Positions 10,731 to 22,200 of a stretch of DNA of 64,000 bases are shown here, one piece after another. Source of the DNA: Raphanus sativus (lineage: Eukaryota; Streptophyta; Magnoliopsida; Brassicales; Brassicaceae); contig NC_079515.1 in NCBI RefSeq assembly GCF_000801105.2, forward strand, positions 27,117,407 through 27,181,406. The letters are read 5' to 3'. Numbering within the stretch: the stretch's first letter is position 1; every line of letters begins with the position of its first letter. Position numbers and translations under genes: made by a program. The notes below the pieces were generated by a model, which saw nothing but the letters and a program-made list of their open reading frames with translations, made no database searches and was not told the origin of the DNA.

Positions 10731-11987
10731 TTATATAAAATTTGCTTGATGTCCAAATTTGTCCCATATATTTTCAATCAAATCTTCTTTTAATTGTTGA
10801 TGGATTTGTTGATCTTGAACTTCTTTTCGACGAGCATTTGATTGGGGCTGTCTTGTAGATTTTTTAACGGTAAATGTAAAATCGTCATCTTGAAATTCCT
10901 CAACAGTGCGTGCATCTTGTTCATCTTCGACAATCATATTATGGAGTATGAGACATGCTTTCATAATATTTGAAATTTTATTTTTATCCCATAACTTAGA
11001 AGGATTTTTAACCACGGCGAACCTAGCTTGCAAGACCCCAAAGGCACGCTCAACATCTTTTCGAACGGATTCTTGTTTTTGAGCAAATAAAGAATGTTTC
11101 AGAGTTTGTGGTAGACGGATTGATTGAATAAAAGTCGCCCATTTTGGATAAATACCATCCGTGAGATAGTAAGCCAAATTGTACTCCCTCCCGTTGACAT
11201 GAAAGTTTACTTCCGGAGCTATGCCCTCAATAATGTCATCAAAAACAGGTGATCTATCAAGAATATTAAGATCGTTCATAGTACCTGGAGCTCCGAAAAA
11301 GGCGTGCCATATCCAGAGATCATATGAAGCAACCGCCTCCAACACAATAGTTGGTTTATTGGTTCCCCGTGAATACATTCCTTTCCATTCTTTTGGGCAA
11401 TTCTTCCACTCCCAATGCATACAGTCGATACTTCCAATCATCCCGGGAAACCCCCGTTCTTCATTAAAATGGAGTAGTCTTTGAAGATCTTCCGGTGTGG
11501 GACGTCTAAGATAATGATCACCAAACAAGTGGATTATTCCGGCGGCAAAATAATGCAAGCATTTCCTAGCTGTTGTTTCAGCTAGTCGTACATATTCATC
11601 AATTGCATCAGCTCCACCACCATACGCCAGTTGACGAATTGCCGCAGTACATTTCTGGAGCGGAGAAAGACTCTTTCGTCCCACTGCATCTTCTGTTGGT
11701 CGAAAATACGCTACTTCTGTCGAGAGACGATGGACAATACTCAAGAACAATGATTTGTTCATTCGAAACCGGCGCCGGAATAAATTGTGAGAGTAAGTTG
11801 GAGTATCGCTAAAGTAGTCATTCCAAAGCTTCTCGTGGCCTTCTTCTCGGTTTCTCTCGATAAAAATACGCCTTTTTCTCTCTTTTGGTTCTGGAATTTG
11901 ATCAAAGTCTTCCTCAAAATCATCAAACATGTCATCAAAATCGTCACCATTATCTTTGTGGTAATGGTAATGAGAAGAAGAAGCCAT
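10731..11987 (-). CDS. PIF/Harbinger DDE transposase
   Basis: Catalyses excision and integration of the surrounding element. Single open frame of 418 aa. The N-terminus is acidic (DDFDDMFDDFEEDFD), followed by a helix-rich DNA-binding region and the DDE_Tnp_4 catalytic domain from about residue 180. The triad is visible as D188 (GSIDCMHWEW), D239 (GTMNDLNIL) and E313 (DVERAFGVLQAR), with the family block LTDGIYPKW at 276-284. No stop or frameshift interrupts it. It is the ORF nearest the right-hand (minus-strand 3') end and is normally helped by the Myb-like partner at 13207-14097. Confidence 0.92.
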   Translation of the reverse strand: MASSSHYHYHKDNGDDFDDMFDDFEEDFDQIPEPKERKRRIFIERNREEGHEKLWNDYFSDTPTYSHNLFRRRFRMNKSLFLSIVHRLSTEVAYFRPTEDAVGRKSLSPLQKCTAAIRQLAYGGGADAIDEYVRLAETTARKCLHYFAAGIIHLFGDHYLRRPTPEDLQRLLHFNEERGFPGMIGSIDCMHWEWKNCPKEWKGMYSRGTNKPTIVLEAVASYDLWIWHAFFGAPGTMNDLNILDRSPVFDDIIEGIAPEVNFHVNGREYNLAYYLTDGIYPKWATFIQSIRLPQTLKHSLFAQKQESVRKDVERAFGVLQARFAVVKNPSKLWDKNKISNIMKACLILHNMIVEDEQDARTVEEFQDDDFTFTVKKSTRQPQSNARRKEVQDQQIHQQLKEDLIENIWDKFGHQANFI

Positions 11988-12113
11988 TTTTAAACAAAAA
12001 AAAAATAAATATGCTTGTGATTTATTTTGAAAAGAAAGAGAAGTGATCCTTCAACTCAGCATACGAGTGATGCTTTATAGTTGAGTAAAAATGTATATTG
12101 TGATTTCTGAAAT

Positions 12114-12182
12114 ATAGTACATCTTGTGACTCTATACTATAGTACATCTTGTGACTCTATACTATAGTACACCTTGTGACTC
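12114..12182. repeat. ~27-bp tandem repeat between transposon ORFs
   Basis: About 2.5 copies of atagtacatcttgtgactct followed by atact, between the transposase and the GRF ORF, within the promoter side of the transposase gene. Confidence 0.75.
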
Positions 12183-12374
12183 TTTGGTAACTTTACCAAC
12201 CACAAGAATGAAAAACACATGTTATAACAAACTACATGTCTTACAAAGCCGAGAAGGAGTAGAAATTCATTACAAATTACATGAGAAGTATTGAAAGGTA
12301 AGAAAGAGTGCAAAGCCGAGAAAGATTAGAAATCCAATACAAATTACACATGATTCTAAAACCACTCATTTGAT

Positions 12375-12917
12375 TTACTTAAACATGACAAACATTCCTA
12401 TTAAAACTAACAGGAAACCCATAACACCAACCAAGTATTGAAAGCCGATGGTAACCCTTGAATACTTCTTGCCTAACTCACACACCATCTTCTCAACCGC
12501 TTCCAGTTTCTGCTGAGTCTCATAGTCACCCTCCGAGGGTAATGCTAGAGCTTCTACCTTCTGAGCCAATTGAAGCGTGTGTATATCCCTCGCCCTCATC
12601 TCCTCCATAACTGCCACATCCCACCACTTCCATACATGGCAGTCCCCATCATCTTTATTGTCACAAGTATAGTACCTCCTTCCCGGATCATTGGTGCTCT
12701 TAGAAGTGGCTAGAACAGGCTGACTACCACAGTAGCATACCTGAGGAAACCCGAACTCTACCTCGGGTTGAGGAGGATACTGAACCTGCTCACGATAATT
12801 GGACTCAATCTCAGCTTGGTCTCGTCGTATAAGATCCTCTGTCTCGCTGTAGATACTGTCAGCTGTCTCCCCATACTCAGAAGAAGAAGGCTGAGTATAG
12901 CTATAGTCCTGTCCCAT
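12375..12917 (-). CDS. GRF-type zinc-finger protein with C-terminal membrane segment (transposon passenger)
   Basis: Open frame of 180 aa inside the Harbinger element. Residues 61-100 form a zf-GRF finger: C61-Y-C63 ..., GRRYYTC (C85) ..., DCHVWKWWD (C93). A helical segment (about 105-150, EEMRARDIHTLQLAQ) is followed by a hydrophobic stretch at about 160-178 (FQYLVGVMGFLLVLIGMFV) that looks like a C-terminal membrane anchor. zf-GRF domains bind single-stranded nucleic acid in better studied proteins; many small GRF/membrane proteins occur in Brassicaceae genomes (At4g04775-like). Its role in the transposon is unknown: passenger, captured gene or third transposition factor. Intact frame and same strand as the other two ORFs. 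Confidence 0.8.
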   Translation of the reverse strand: MGQDYSYTQPSSSEYGETADSIYSETEDLIRRDQAEIESNYREQVQYPPQPEVEFGFPQVCYCGSQPVLATSKSTNDPGRRYYTCDNKDDGDCHVWKWWDVAVMEEMRARDIHTLQLAQKVEALALPSEGDYETQQKLEAVEKMVCELGKKYSRVTIGFQYLVGVMGFLLVLIGMFVMFK

Positions 12918-13206
12918 GTTCAGCTAAACCTGAAAAAAAAATAAACAAGGTCAAGAAACAAGTATATTAAATAAGACAGAAGCCAAGAAACAAACTGATT
13001 ATATTACATAGAAGTTGATTATATTACATGCGTGGAAACAAAGTACATTATATTACATAGCCGCAAAGAAACTACTAGAGTATATTACATATCGAAGCAA
13101 ACAAGCAAACAAGCAAAGAAGCAAACAAAGTAGATGATTAAAACAAGTTAAAATCAAACAAGCAAACAAACAAACAAGATGCAGAGTCGGTGAGTTAATC
13201 CTTGGT

Positions 13207-14097
13207 TTAGAAATACTGGGCCACTATCTTATCCTTCACAATTTCCTCAGCCTCGGTGAGTTGATCTTTTTTTGCAAGAAGAGTGTCTAGTATGGCTAGC
13301 TTAGACAACTTCTCCTTCTCAGCGAAATCTTCCTTCTTTATTTCCCAAATGCTCTTATAATCCTCAACACTCCTCCCTTGCTTCGAATTCCTTCTTGCTT
13401 TTGCAGCTTTGACACCTTCAGGGCGGGGCTCATTATCACCAACAAACACAGAAGCTTCAGAACCTTCGACACCATCAACACCATCCTTTCTCTTTGAACT
13501 CCCAGCAGCCTTAGGAGGAGGGTTGAGGTTAAGCCATTTCTGGTCATACCTCAACACACACCATGCATGCTCGAGGTTGAATTTTATGTTGTGATCAGAG
13601 TGGTAGATGTCGTGAGCGGCCTTGAGAACATCATTCTCGTTTTGACCACTGCGGTTCTGCCTCTCTGCAGCTGCATAGGCACCACAGAATCTCTGGGTTA
13701 ACTCATTTATTTTATGCCATCGCTGCTTCAAATGTTTATGCAGCCTCTTTGGACCACCATTTGTAACATGAGGACTTGCTTCGAAGTATTCAGCAACTCT
13801 TTTCCAGAAGGTCTGTAACTTTTGTTCATTGCCGACAATGGCATCCTTGGATGTGTTGAGCCAGGCACTGATTAGCACCTCATCATCAGCTGGTGTCCAC
13901 TTCTGTCTCTTTCCACGCTGCGGTGGTGTGTCTTCAACTGGAGTTGGAGCGTCAGACTGTGAACTGAAGAGAGGGATTTCCGACGATTGGGAATGAAAAC
14001 TATCATAACCGAAGTTCCCATTGCCAACACTATCGTGTTGACTGCTCAGGAGACCTACATAGCCAGAAGACAGGCTATATGGATTACTTGAACCCAT
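13207..14097 (-). CDS. Harbinger ORF2: Myb/SANT-like DNA-binding partner
   Basis: Open frame of 296 aa. The Myb/SANT-like (trihelix) domain starts at about residue 62 (KRQKWTPADDEVLISAWLN) and continues through FWKRVAEYFEASP. The C-terminal half (RSVEDYKSIWEIKKEDFAEKEKLSKL) is the charged No-apical-meristem-associated type tail. In Harbinger/PIF elements this protein recruits the transposase to the element ends and the nucleus. It is first in the minus-strand order of the three ORFs. Database entries for such proteins often carry misleading names such as glutathione S-transferase T3-like. Confidence 0.88.
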   Translation of the reverse strand: MGSSNPYSLSSGYVGLLSSQHDSVGNGNFGYDSFHSQSSEIPLFSSQSDAPTPVEDTPPQRGKRQKWTPADDEVLISAWLNTSKDAIVGNEQKLQTFWKRVAEYFEASPHVTNGGPKRLHKHLKQRWHKINELTQRFCGAYAAAERQNRSGQNENDVLKAAHDIYHSDHNIKFNLEHAWCVLRYDQKWLNLNPPPKAAGSSKRKDGVDGVEGSEASVFVGDNEPRPEGVKAAKARRNSKQGRSVEDYKSIWEIKKEDFAEKEKLSKLAILDTLLAKKDQLTEAEEIVKDKIVAQYF

Positions 14098-15399
14098 TGC
14101 AGTAAGAAGAGAGAAGAGATTATAGAAGAGAAAGGTTTAGGCAGAGAAGAGAGGAAGAAGATGATGGAGATTGAAGGATAGGTTGGTGTTTATTAATAGG
14201 AACGATAATAAAGCCTAACCATAAACTACCAAAGTCATATCAGAGTTATTACACATCTCCTCCTAAACGTTATTGCAAAGTAACTAGATTATCATCTCAG
14301 TATATCAAAGAAGACAGTTTTTGGTTGCAAACTAACTAGATTATCATCTCAAAGTAGCAAAGAAAACTAACTATGATATACAGTTACTAAACATTTAAAC
14401 AACCAACTTGTTCAAGTGCATTAAAGTTACACAACCAACCATGTCTAATCACAACCAACCATGTCTACACGTTTTCAATCACAGTTAATTACCTCTATGC
14501 CTACTAGTTCTAACTATTTGAGTTCAAGTGCTAGTGATTTACCTTGTACTTTGGAGGAAATGGTTTGACTTGTTGTAGTTATCCGGGTTTGCGAGAGCCA
14601 AATCTTCACCTCAACTACTAGCTCGCTCACAATCAGAAGGAATAAAATATATCAGTTTCATCAAATATGAGTATTGGTTTTGCAAACAATAAACAAAACG
14701 ATTCGAAATTAACCCTAAACCAAGAACGATAAACTATTTACAATCAATCAAAACCCTAGATCAAGAATGACAACAAAACGATTCGAAATTAATCAAATCA
14801 TTAATCAAACGGATAACCAAATCATTAATCAAACGGATAGACTCAATTGCTACGATTCGAAAATAACAAAACCCTAGATCGACAACGACAACAAAATATA
14901 TACAATCAATCAAAGGCACTAGATCGAGAACACATACCTTCTTCACCTTCGTATCAACTCAAACGCCAAGGAGAACCATCAAGAAAGAGAACCGTCGAGA
15001 AAGAGAACCGTCGAGAAAGAGAACCGTCGAGAAAGAGAACCGTCGACACCGAACAGCCGTCGAGATGGATGCCAAGGAGAACCGTCCACACCGAACCGCC
15101 GAGAAGAACCGTCGAGAACGAACCACCGTCGAGACCGAACCAATCGCCTTCTCAATCGCCTTCTCTCTGCAAAAGGTTTCAAAAAAAAAGAAAAAATCAA
15201 GTTCTGATCGAAACCGATGAAACGCATCGTTTCCACACCTAAGAGCCATCGCCCACTAAAAACACGACACGTGCCTCCTAAGGACGACCACATTTGTCCT
15301 TAGATAAGGGACGTCCCAAAATATATCGGGCCTTTTTTGATTTTCTTTTCGTCACTTTTAACTTAAGGACGCGTTAACATACGTGCGATAATGTTGCTC
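14098..15399. other. Minus-strand 5' non-coding part of the Harbinger element
   Basis: No real ORF. It holds short duplications (cattaatcaaacggata twice near 14800-14840) and a 16-bp tandem repeat at 14985-15050. Small ORFs across this region on both strands are products of the repeats. Confidence 0.6.
14985..15050. repeat. 16-bp tandem repeat in the Harbinger element
   Basis: About four copies of gaaagagaaccgtcga, followed to about 15140 by looser gagaaccgtc / gaaccgccga variants. It is subterminal on the minus-strand 5' side, where Harbinger elements often have repeated protein-binding motifs. Confidence 0.85.
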
Positions 15400-15402
15400 T
15401 TA

Positions 15403-17675
15403 TGTTCGTGCTTTTCTAAGTCAAATATCATGGTCTGCAATAATTGATTAAATAAAACGTTTTAAGCTACTAATGATTGTTATAGAAATTTCTTGGAATT
15501 GGACCAAACAAATCTCACTCTTATGTATATATTTTGATTTTGCTTATTTGTTGGATGATAACCATATAATTCTCAATTGTTGATGAATTATTTGTCAATA
15601 GGAGTAATAAAATATCCGTAAACTCTTATTTGATCTCTCATTCATTTCAATTTGATCTGAAAATTTTAGATATACATAATCCTACAAAACAAATATTAAT
15701 ATACAATATTCGTAAAACCAAAACAAATCACAAATACAGTTACTTATATTTTTGAAAAACAAACTTCCGTTTACATAATCCTAAATCACAAATACTTATA
15801 TTTATGAAAAAGGACATCTGCTCCAATTCATACATGTACTTAAATATTATATATAAAACATATAATTATTATATTTATATGTATTTAAAATATTTTTCAT
15901 TTATTAAATTGCTTATTTAGTTATTCAAGTTTTAATAATAAACAATTAAAATTTTTATCTTGTATTTATTTTAGAAGAATTTAAAAGTTTTATTTTATTT
16001 GAGCCGATCAAATCAAATATCCGATTAAAAATTATAATTTTTGGATATCTTGACACCGAATACCCAATGATTACATATCAAATTGAATAAGAAAATTGAA
16101 TATTCGGACGAAATGGGTCGGATCATTAACGTGTAAAGTTTGGATTTTCTATTTGTGTCAACCCTTATTTGGCACTAAGAAACAAAAAGACTGGCTGCAC
16201 CAAATAACAAAAAAAGATCAACCATTACGAAAATACGATGGTAGGATTATAGGTTTTGATGACATACATGTACGCTGACAAAAAAAAAATGACATACATG
16301 TACAACATTTATAGACACCTTAGCTAGCTAGACGTATCAATTGTGTAGTGATCCAGCATGACTGTAATTAGGTTCTTGAATCCGGCCATAGCCGGTGAAT
16401 TAGCTGTCACAACAATATGGTATCATCAACTTCTTAATGTGCAGATTGTTTATCTGTTTTCTTGAGATGAGAATTGGGGAGATGAAGTCTACAAGCCCGC
16501 GTATAAAAAGAAAAATGTTTTATCAATACATCTACTTACATATACAAATGTCAAATCTCTATAAAATTTTATATACACAAACACGCTAATGTCAAGTAAT
16601 GTTATATTCTAGGAATTAAATAAATTTGACCTTTAACAGGTTGATAACATACAAGCAGTGAAATAAAAAACTCGATATATGTAAGATAATAATATTCTAC
16701 TAATTTGGCTAATGTTATTGTCTGACCCCTCCGTATGATTATCGTCTGTTGTGTTTGTTTGAGCTTCGAATAGTTAACGTAGTCGTATCAATATTAAAAT
16801 CAAACAAAAAGACTTGCGTTTGCAGAGTTGAAGGCTTGAAGCATATATCACGTGTGACGAGTGTCTGTCTGTCGTGTGTGTTTAGTTATTTGTAGGTCGC
16901 ATATAGTTTAGTTTTTGGCCGGTTTTATTTTATCTAATATATAATATCAACCGAAGTCTATGTTACATACATCACCAGGAAAGATGACGTTTACCACCAG
17001 AGTAATTCCCTTGGAAGGTTACTTAAAAAAATGTTTTGTATATAGATAATTTACAAGTAGAAACCCTATTTTCAGAAGCCGTGTAAGGTCGATTAATTAT
17101 GCCGACAGTTAACAAACTTGTAAATAAAACGAAGTCAAAATCGCATTACAGGGTAAAGTCGATAAGCTAAGTCAACCCGACCTAATCATAAAATAAAACA
17201 TCGCTCACGCCATTTACTTTATGTTTTGCTTATATATTGACTTTATAATGTATCTTCTTTTTTTTTGACAACAATGAAAACTAAACTAGACTTTATAATG
17301 TATCAGTTGGGAAATTAATAATTGTTTTATTTCGATGGCGTAAAAGAAACAGATCATTCTCTTAGAAAAAATACCGTTTATTTAAATCATGTTGTTGTTA
17401 TGTGTGTAATGGAGGGCAGGTCCATAGCTGTTTCCTATGACTTTCTGAGTATTTTTCATATTCAGTTTGTAGTTTATAAATGTTTCTTATATCAATGTTT
17501 TTGACCAACCAACAATAATATTGTATTTAATTCTATATACTATCGTCATATCCACAACATTTTGTGTATTTATACAGGCGCAGATAATCCAAAACATCTG
17601 CATATTATATCTTTAAACAATACAAGAAACCTCAAATCCAACCCAAACAGAAACCAAATATCTTCGTTTGTCTGA
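15403..17675. other. Intergenic region upstream of the VQ gene
   Basis: AT-rich, no gene seen. Two tiny retroposon-like inserts occur: at 16260-16303 a 14-bp repeat (tgacatacatgtac) flanks gctgacaaaaaaaaaa, and at 17239-17304 a 16-bp repeat (gactttataatgtatc) flanks a 34-bp insert starting ttcttttttttt. A TATA-like tatttata lies near 17567, about 110 bp before the VQ start codon. Confidence 0.5.
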
Positions 17676-18137
17676 ATGGAGAGAAGTTCAATGAAAGCTG
17701 AGTACGATCTTGATCATCCTCATCAAAGCTTCTATGGAGATTATTCAAAACCTTTGGTTCCCAAGAATAAGAACTCCCAGATCATTACCAAGATCAAGCC
17801 TAAGATTCGTATCATCCATATATTTGCGCCGGAGATTATCAACACAGACGTCAAAAACTTCCGTACACTCGTCCAAAGTCTGACCGGAAAACCGGAGATC
17901 ACCAAAACCAGTCCTAAGGACAAGACAAATATTCCTGCGCCACCGCCTCCACCGCAAGAATCTAGCCATGAACATACGGGGGAGCTGGTCAACAATATTT
18001 TAGGGAGCCACGTAGTGAAGGACGAATGGGAATCAGGTTCGAACACAAACACATACTTTGATTTAGATGGTTTGATTGATCTTGACGAAGACGGCAACAT
18101 ATTCTCAAGTCGATGGTTTGATCTTCAAGTGCAATAA
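17676..18137 (+). CDS. VQ26: VQ-motif protein
   Basis: Small nuclear or plastid cofactor that typically binds WRKY transcription factors or is an MPK substrate. Single exon, 153 aa. The VQ motif is at residues 62-71 (FRTLVQSLTG, consensus FxxxVQxLTG). It is preceded by a basic patch (KIKPKIRIIHIFAPEII), followed by a TSP site that could be phosphorylated and a polyproline stretch (PAPPPPPQ), and it ends acidic. Intronless structure and length fit the family. The symbol rests on gene order (remembered position At3g60090) and not on a full alignment. Confidence 0.82.
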   Translation: MERSSMKAEYDLDHPHQSFYGDYSKPLVPKNKNSQIITKIKPKIRIIHIFAPEIINTDVKNFRTLVQSLTGKPEITKTSPKDKTNIPAPPPPPQESSHEHTGELVNNILGSHVVKDEWESGSNTNTYFDLDGLIDLDEDGNIFSSRWFDLQVQ

Positions 18138-19259
18138 ACTAAAGTAATCACACTTTGCCCTAATATCTTGGGCTTCTGCTAAAATTGTAATGGTTCCTTT
18201 TGGTTCTGATGATTTAATCATACGGTCGACTTGGGATGTAACAAGACATGGTTTGAGACATTGACCATCGTGATGCCCCACTTGAGACATATAGGTTGGG
18301 GTATGTACATGATTTATATAGATATCATGTACACTAATACACATGTTTGGATTGTTTTTGGGTGCCCTTTGGCTGACTTTGCCAATAAAGAGTGTGCAAT
18401 GAAGAGTTTAACTTGGAGGACTGATTTTGCCATGAGAAGTAAGAGTTTGAGTTATGTAAAAACTCAACTTAAAATTGGTGTAACATGTTGTACTCACGCG
18501 TGCGTGTATTAATTATTTTGATGTATTTGTCATTGACTTTTTCGTTGCACAAGTTTATATATAAAAAACGCGAGATATGATTGTTGATGGAATTGTTTCG
18601 TTTCTTCGTGAAAGATAAATATACGAATATGATTATTGGAATCAAGTACAATAAAAAGTTAGTCATCATCTTTACACGGTAACTAATTCTCAATTCTGGA
18701 TGATGTCTGATATATATATTGTTCAGATCTTAATCAATAACATTATCAGTTTATTTTTTGGATGACATAGTGATAATGATAACTGTCCTAAAATATAAGA
18801 TGACATAATGATTTTGTAAATAATCATTAAAGCTAGGTTCATTATTTTTTAATAGTTGTCTTACATCACTCAATGGTTAATTTACTAATGGAGAAAGAAG
18901 AATTTCAAACCGTCCACTAGACCTAACTAATATAATAGCACAAATACTATGCTGGCTTCAAAGTTTTGTTTCCTTCGTGAAAAAGTATATTACTCGCCTT
19001 GAGATTTTTACTTTCTCCAAGAAAACAAGGCATTATGTACCATAAGTATATACCATAATACGAAACAGCTACTTTTGTTAAGGACCTTTATTTTAGGCGT
19101 TAGAATAGTTGCGATTGATTCAAATCTTGCGAGTCACAGAATAGGATGAGATATAATTCCACAAGACCACAACGAACCAACCTAAACCAAACAGCTACTT
19201 TTGTTAATGACCTTTATTTTTGTTTTTGTTCTTATGTTATATAACATAGCTCTGAGTCT
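18138..19259. other. Spacer between VQ gene and citrate synthase pseudogene
   Basis: Probable VQ 3' UTR followed by AT-rich sequence. Short direct repeats occur (acagctacttttgttaa-gacctttattttt near 19065 and 19190). No gene recognised. Confidence 0.4.
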
Positions 19260-20369
19260 GATACGCTTTAGAGGGATGTCGATTCCTGAATGCCAGAAAG
19301 TATTACCTGAGGGTCTTTCACTCTTTTGTGGCTTCTATTAACGGGAAAAGTTGGATTATCTTAGCATTTTCATACAAAAATGGTTATCAGTGTGTATCAT
19401 CCGGTTTAGTTCCTTAAGTATAGTTTGATATAGGTACCAAACAAAGAGCAAGTCGATGCATTGTCATAAGAGTTGGCTAATCGTGCGGCTGTGCCAGGTT
19501 TGCAGTTCACCTCTATGCTTCTGTCTGTTTTTTAACTTGTACTCATCAGAGCTTAGCAAAATAGCAACTGATGCTAAACATTTTTGTTAAATGGAATATT
19601 ACGATTGCTGCTTATGTAACAACTCTAGATTATAATCTATTTTGCAGATTACGTCTTTAAAGCTATTGATGCTTTGCCTTCAATAGCTCATCCAATGACT
19701 CAGTTTGCTAGTGGTGTTATGGCTCTCCAGGTAGATGGCTCTGTTCTGAACTACCCTGGCCTAAGTAATACGTATATCTTATAGTAATTAGCATCTTATC
19801 TTGTTGTATAGTAATCCAGGTTCAAAGTGAGTTCCAGAAGGCATATGAGAAGGGTGTTGTTCATAAGGTTCATAAGTCGAAGCATAAACTTAATCAATAT
19901 TTTGTAAATTGTTTCTTGATTGCCTTATAGTAGCTAGCATCTTTTAAACTGAACGGATCTTTTTCTTGCAGGTTCTGGGAGTCAACCTTTGAGGATGCCC
20001 TCAACTTGATAGCTCGTGTTCCTGTTGTCGCTTCATATGTTTATAGGAGGTTAAATTCATATGTCCTTTTCCATGTTCTTAGCTTCTGGTCTGGGGTTTA
20101 TGTCTTTCTTATTAGTGTTCTCTTAAGTTTACATTCTACTTAATTTTGTAGGATTTATAAGGATGCCAGCATCATTCCATTAGATGATTCTTTGGATTAT
20201 GGTGCTAATTTTTCCCCCATGCTGGGATTTGATAGTCCTCATATGAAAGAGCTCATGAGGCTTTATATCACTATGCACAGGTTTGTGTTGGTTCTATTTC
20301 GTTTCAACATGTCTCACCTATATATCATTATTTGAAAAGTAAATTTGCTGATTTATTTTTAAGTTAAAT

Positions 20370-20735
20370 TTGATTGTTTTTCATGTTTTTATTAGGTTTT
20401 AGTTAAATCGTTGATTTATTATTTGTTTTTATCTAAATCACTAATTTATTAATTTAAAAAATACCCTGACTAAATCTTATATATATTAAAACAAAATTTA
20501 TTTTAATAATATTAAATTTATATGTTATATTAAAATTTAGTTAGTTTTTCTTATTTATCATATTTTTATTAGGTTTTAGACTTTTAGCTATCTTATTGAT
20601 TTATTATTAGTTTCTAACTGATTCGTTAATTTGTTAATTTAAACAATACCTCTAATGAATTTTATATATAATTAAAAACAAATTTTATTTTAATCATATA
20701 AAATTTCTATGTTATATTAAATATTAAATAACTAA
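20370..20735. repeat. Diverged ~180-bp tandem duplication
   Basis: Two imperfect copies, about 20370-20540 and 20541-20735, share ttattaggttttag, a run of gatttattatt, aataccct and a attttattttaat block. The Helitron 5' end lies within the first copy. Confidence 0.55.
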
Positions 20736-21121
20736 TTCTAAATATTATAATAAAATTATCAAAAAATGCAAAATAAGATAATTCTTATATATATTGTGTT
20801 TTTATCTGAAAAAATATTTTTTTATAAAAGTTAAAGAAATTACGGTACAAAAAATATAATTAGATATTTGTCAAGAAAAAATATTTATATAAAGATATTT
20901 TCTAAACTATTTCTAAGATATGAGCATTTTAAAAAAAATTAACACAAAAAGAAGTATATATTTTGATAACAAAATTATTTAACATATATAAATACTTTGA
21001 TGTTTGATTGAACCATTTGAAAAACATAAATAATAACTTATGCTGGTTTTAGACTAATAAAACGTAAACTTATAAGTATTGATAAAAAGATTATGCCTAC
21101 AAGTGCGGGCAAAACACCTAG
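20475..21121 (+). mobile_element. Short non-autonomous Helitron in the citrate synthase pseudogene
   Basis: Starts TCTTATATATATTAAAAC and ends gtgcgggcaaaacacCTAG (21118-21121), flanked by A (20474) and T (21122). 647 bp, AT-rich, no ORF. It sits in the intron after the YITMHR exon, at the point where the catalytic exon is missing. Confidence 0.7.
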
Positions 21122-22200
21122 TTAAATATAATTAATAAGCTAATTTTTTTTCTTCTTGAGCCAACATTTCCACAGAAGTTGTATAGCGTCATGATCAAGG
21201 TTTTTTTTTTGTTTTTCTGCTGGTTTTTGTCTAATTTCTAGACATTTCTGACGGTTATTTGTTTTCTTCTGGCTGATGATATAAATCCATATCTTTCATT
21301 TGCAGCTGCATTAAATGGTTTAGCTGAGCACTTCACGGTTTGGCTAATCAGGTACCCATATCTTATCTATCTCCTGAGCATTGCTCAAATCTACAAGTAT
21401 ATATAACTGATCTCCACCGAATGACTCTTAGGAGCTGGCAAACCTCTGATATTATGACTGTACAACTGAAAGTTTGGATAACAACTGACAATTGATTTTC
21501 TACGGTTTCTCTTTTTTTTGGATATGGTCATGCTGCAGGAGTTTTGATTGGGATCAAATCACTTGTGGAGGAGTGCGGTGAAAAAATATCAAAGGAAGAG
21601 TATGTCTGGAAAACGTTAAACAGTAGCAAGGTAAGATAAGGTCAAACTGGTCTGCTTTGCCTTTTGAGACTATAGCTAACATGAGACCTTAATGAAAATT
21701 TAGTTAAAAACTGAGCATGTAAATACAGACCATATGAAGGCTTACAATGAATGTTTGTCTTGCAGGTAATTCCAGGATATGGCCATGGTGTTTTGCGTAA
21801 GACGGATCCAAGATATGTGTGCCAAAGAGTGTTCGCCTTGAAGCATCTACCTGATGACCCGCTTTTTCAGCTGGTAACTTCTTCTTTTTTTTCTTCTAAT
21901 CTTCCATCATGCTCTTGGATTTGTAGTGATCACTGTCACTGGCTCACAAATCATTCATCAACTCTATAGGTGTCAAAGCTTTATGAAGTTGTGCCTCCTA
22001 TTCTAACCGAGCTAGGAAAGATACTATATTTCCATTACCACTTCATCTGGTTCCAGCTTTCTCACATTGTGTCTATGGGTTATCTTCTCGTTTTATTTTG
22101 GTTTCAGTTGATAAGGGGCCGAGCTCTTGGACTACCACTTGAGAGGCCGAAGAGTGTAAACATGGACTGGCTCAATAACTTCATGCGCTTGAGCCGCTGA

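Larger units (their letters stand above)
10416..15399 (-). mobile_element. Complete PIF/Harbinger transposon with three ORFs
   Basis: Ends are GAGCAACATTATTGC (10416-10430) and, inverted, GAGCAACATTATCGC (15399-15385), 14 of 15 identical, flanked by TTA on both sides (10413-10415, 15400-15402). TTA/TAA target duplications are diagnostic of the superfamily. Length is 4984 bp. Inside, all on the minus strand, are a Myb/SANT-like ORF, a GRF zinc-finger ORF and a DDE transposase, each uninterrupted. It looks structurally complete and potentially autonomous. Confidence 0.9.
19260..22200 (+). pseudogene. CSY5: Mitochondrial-type citrate synthase pseudogene
   Basis: Exon-sized blocks in correct order match plant mitochondrial citrate synthase: GMSIPECQKVLP near 19275, VPNKEQVDAL near 19440, YVFKAIDALPSIAHPMTQFASGVMALQ at about 19650-19730, FEDALNLIARVPVVASYVYR near 19990, YKDASIIPLDDSLDYGANFSPMLGFD near 20160, YLSFAAALNGLA near 21290, [21 protein letters not shown] near 21768, LYEVVPPILTELGK near 21980, and ALGLPLERPKSVNMDWL to the stop at 22198. 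Decay is clear: an in-frame TAA where TCA AAA GAG is expected (about 19472), a shifted frame in the LAGPLHG block at about 21325, no exon for the catalytic HEGGNVSAH region or for HYGLTEARYYTV, and no start. A Helitron lies in an intron. The position matches Arabidopsis CSY5 in remembered gene order. Confidence 0.85.

Noticed and set aside
14847..15293. Overlapping Arg/Ser-rich ORFs of about 100-130 aa on both strands
   Set aside because: They are readings of the 16-bp gaaccgtcga repeats in the Harbinger subterminal region.
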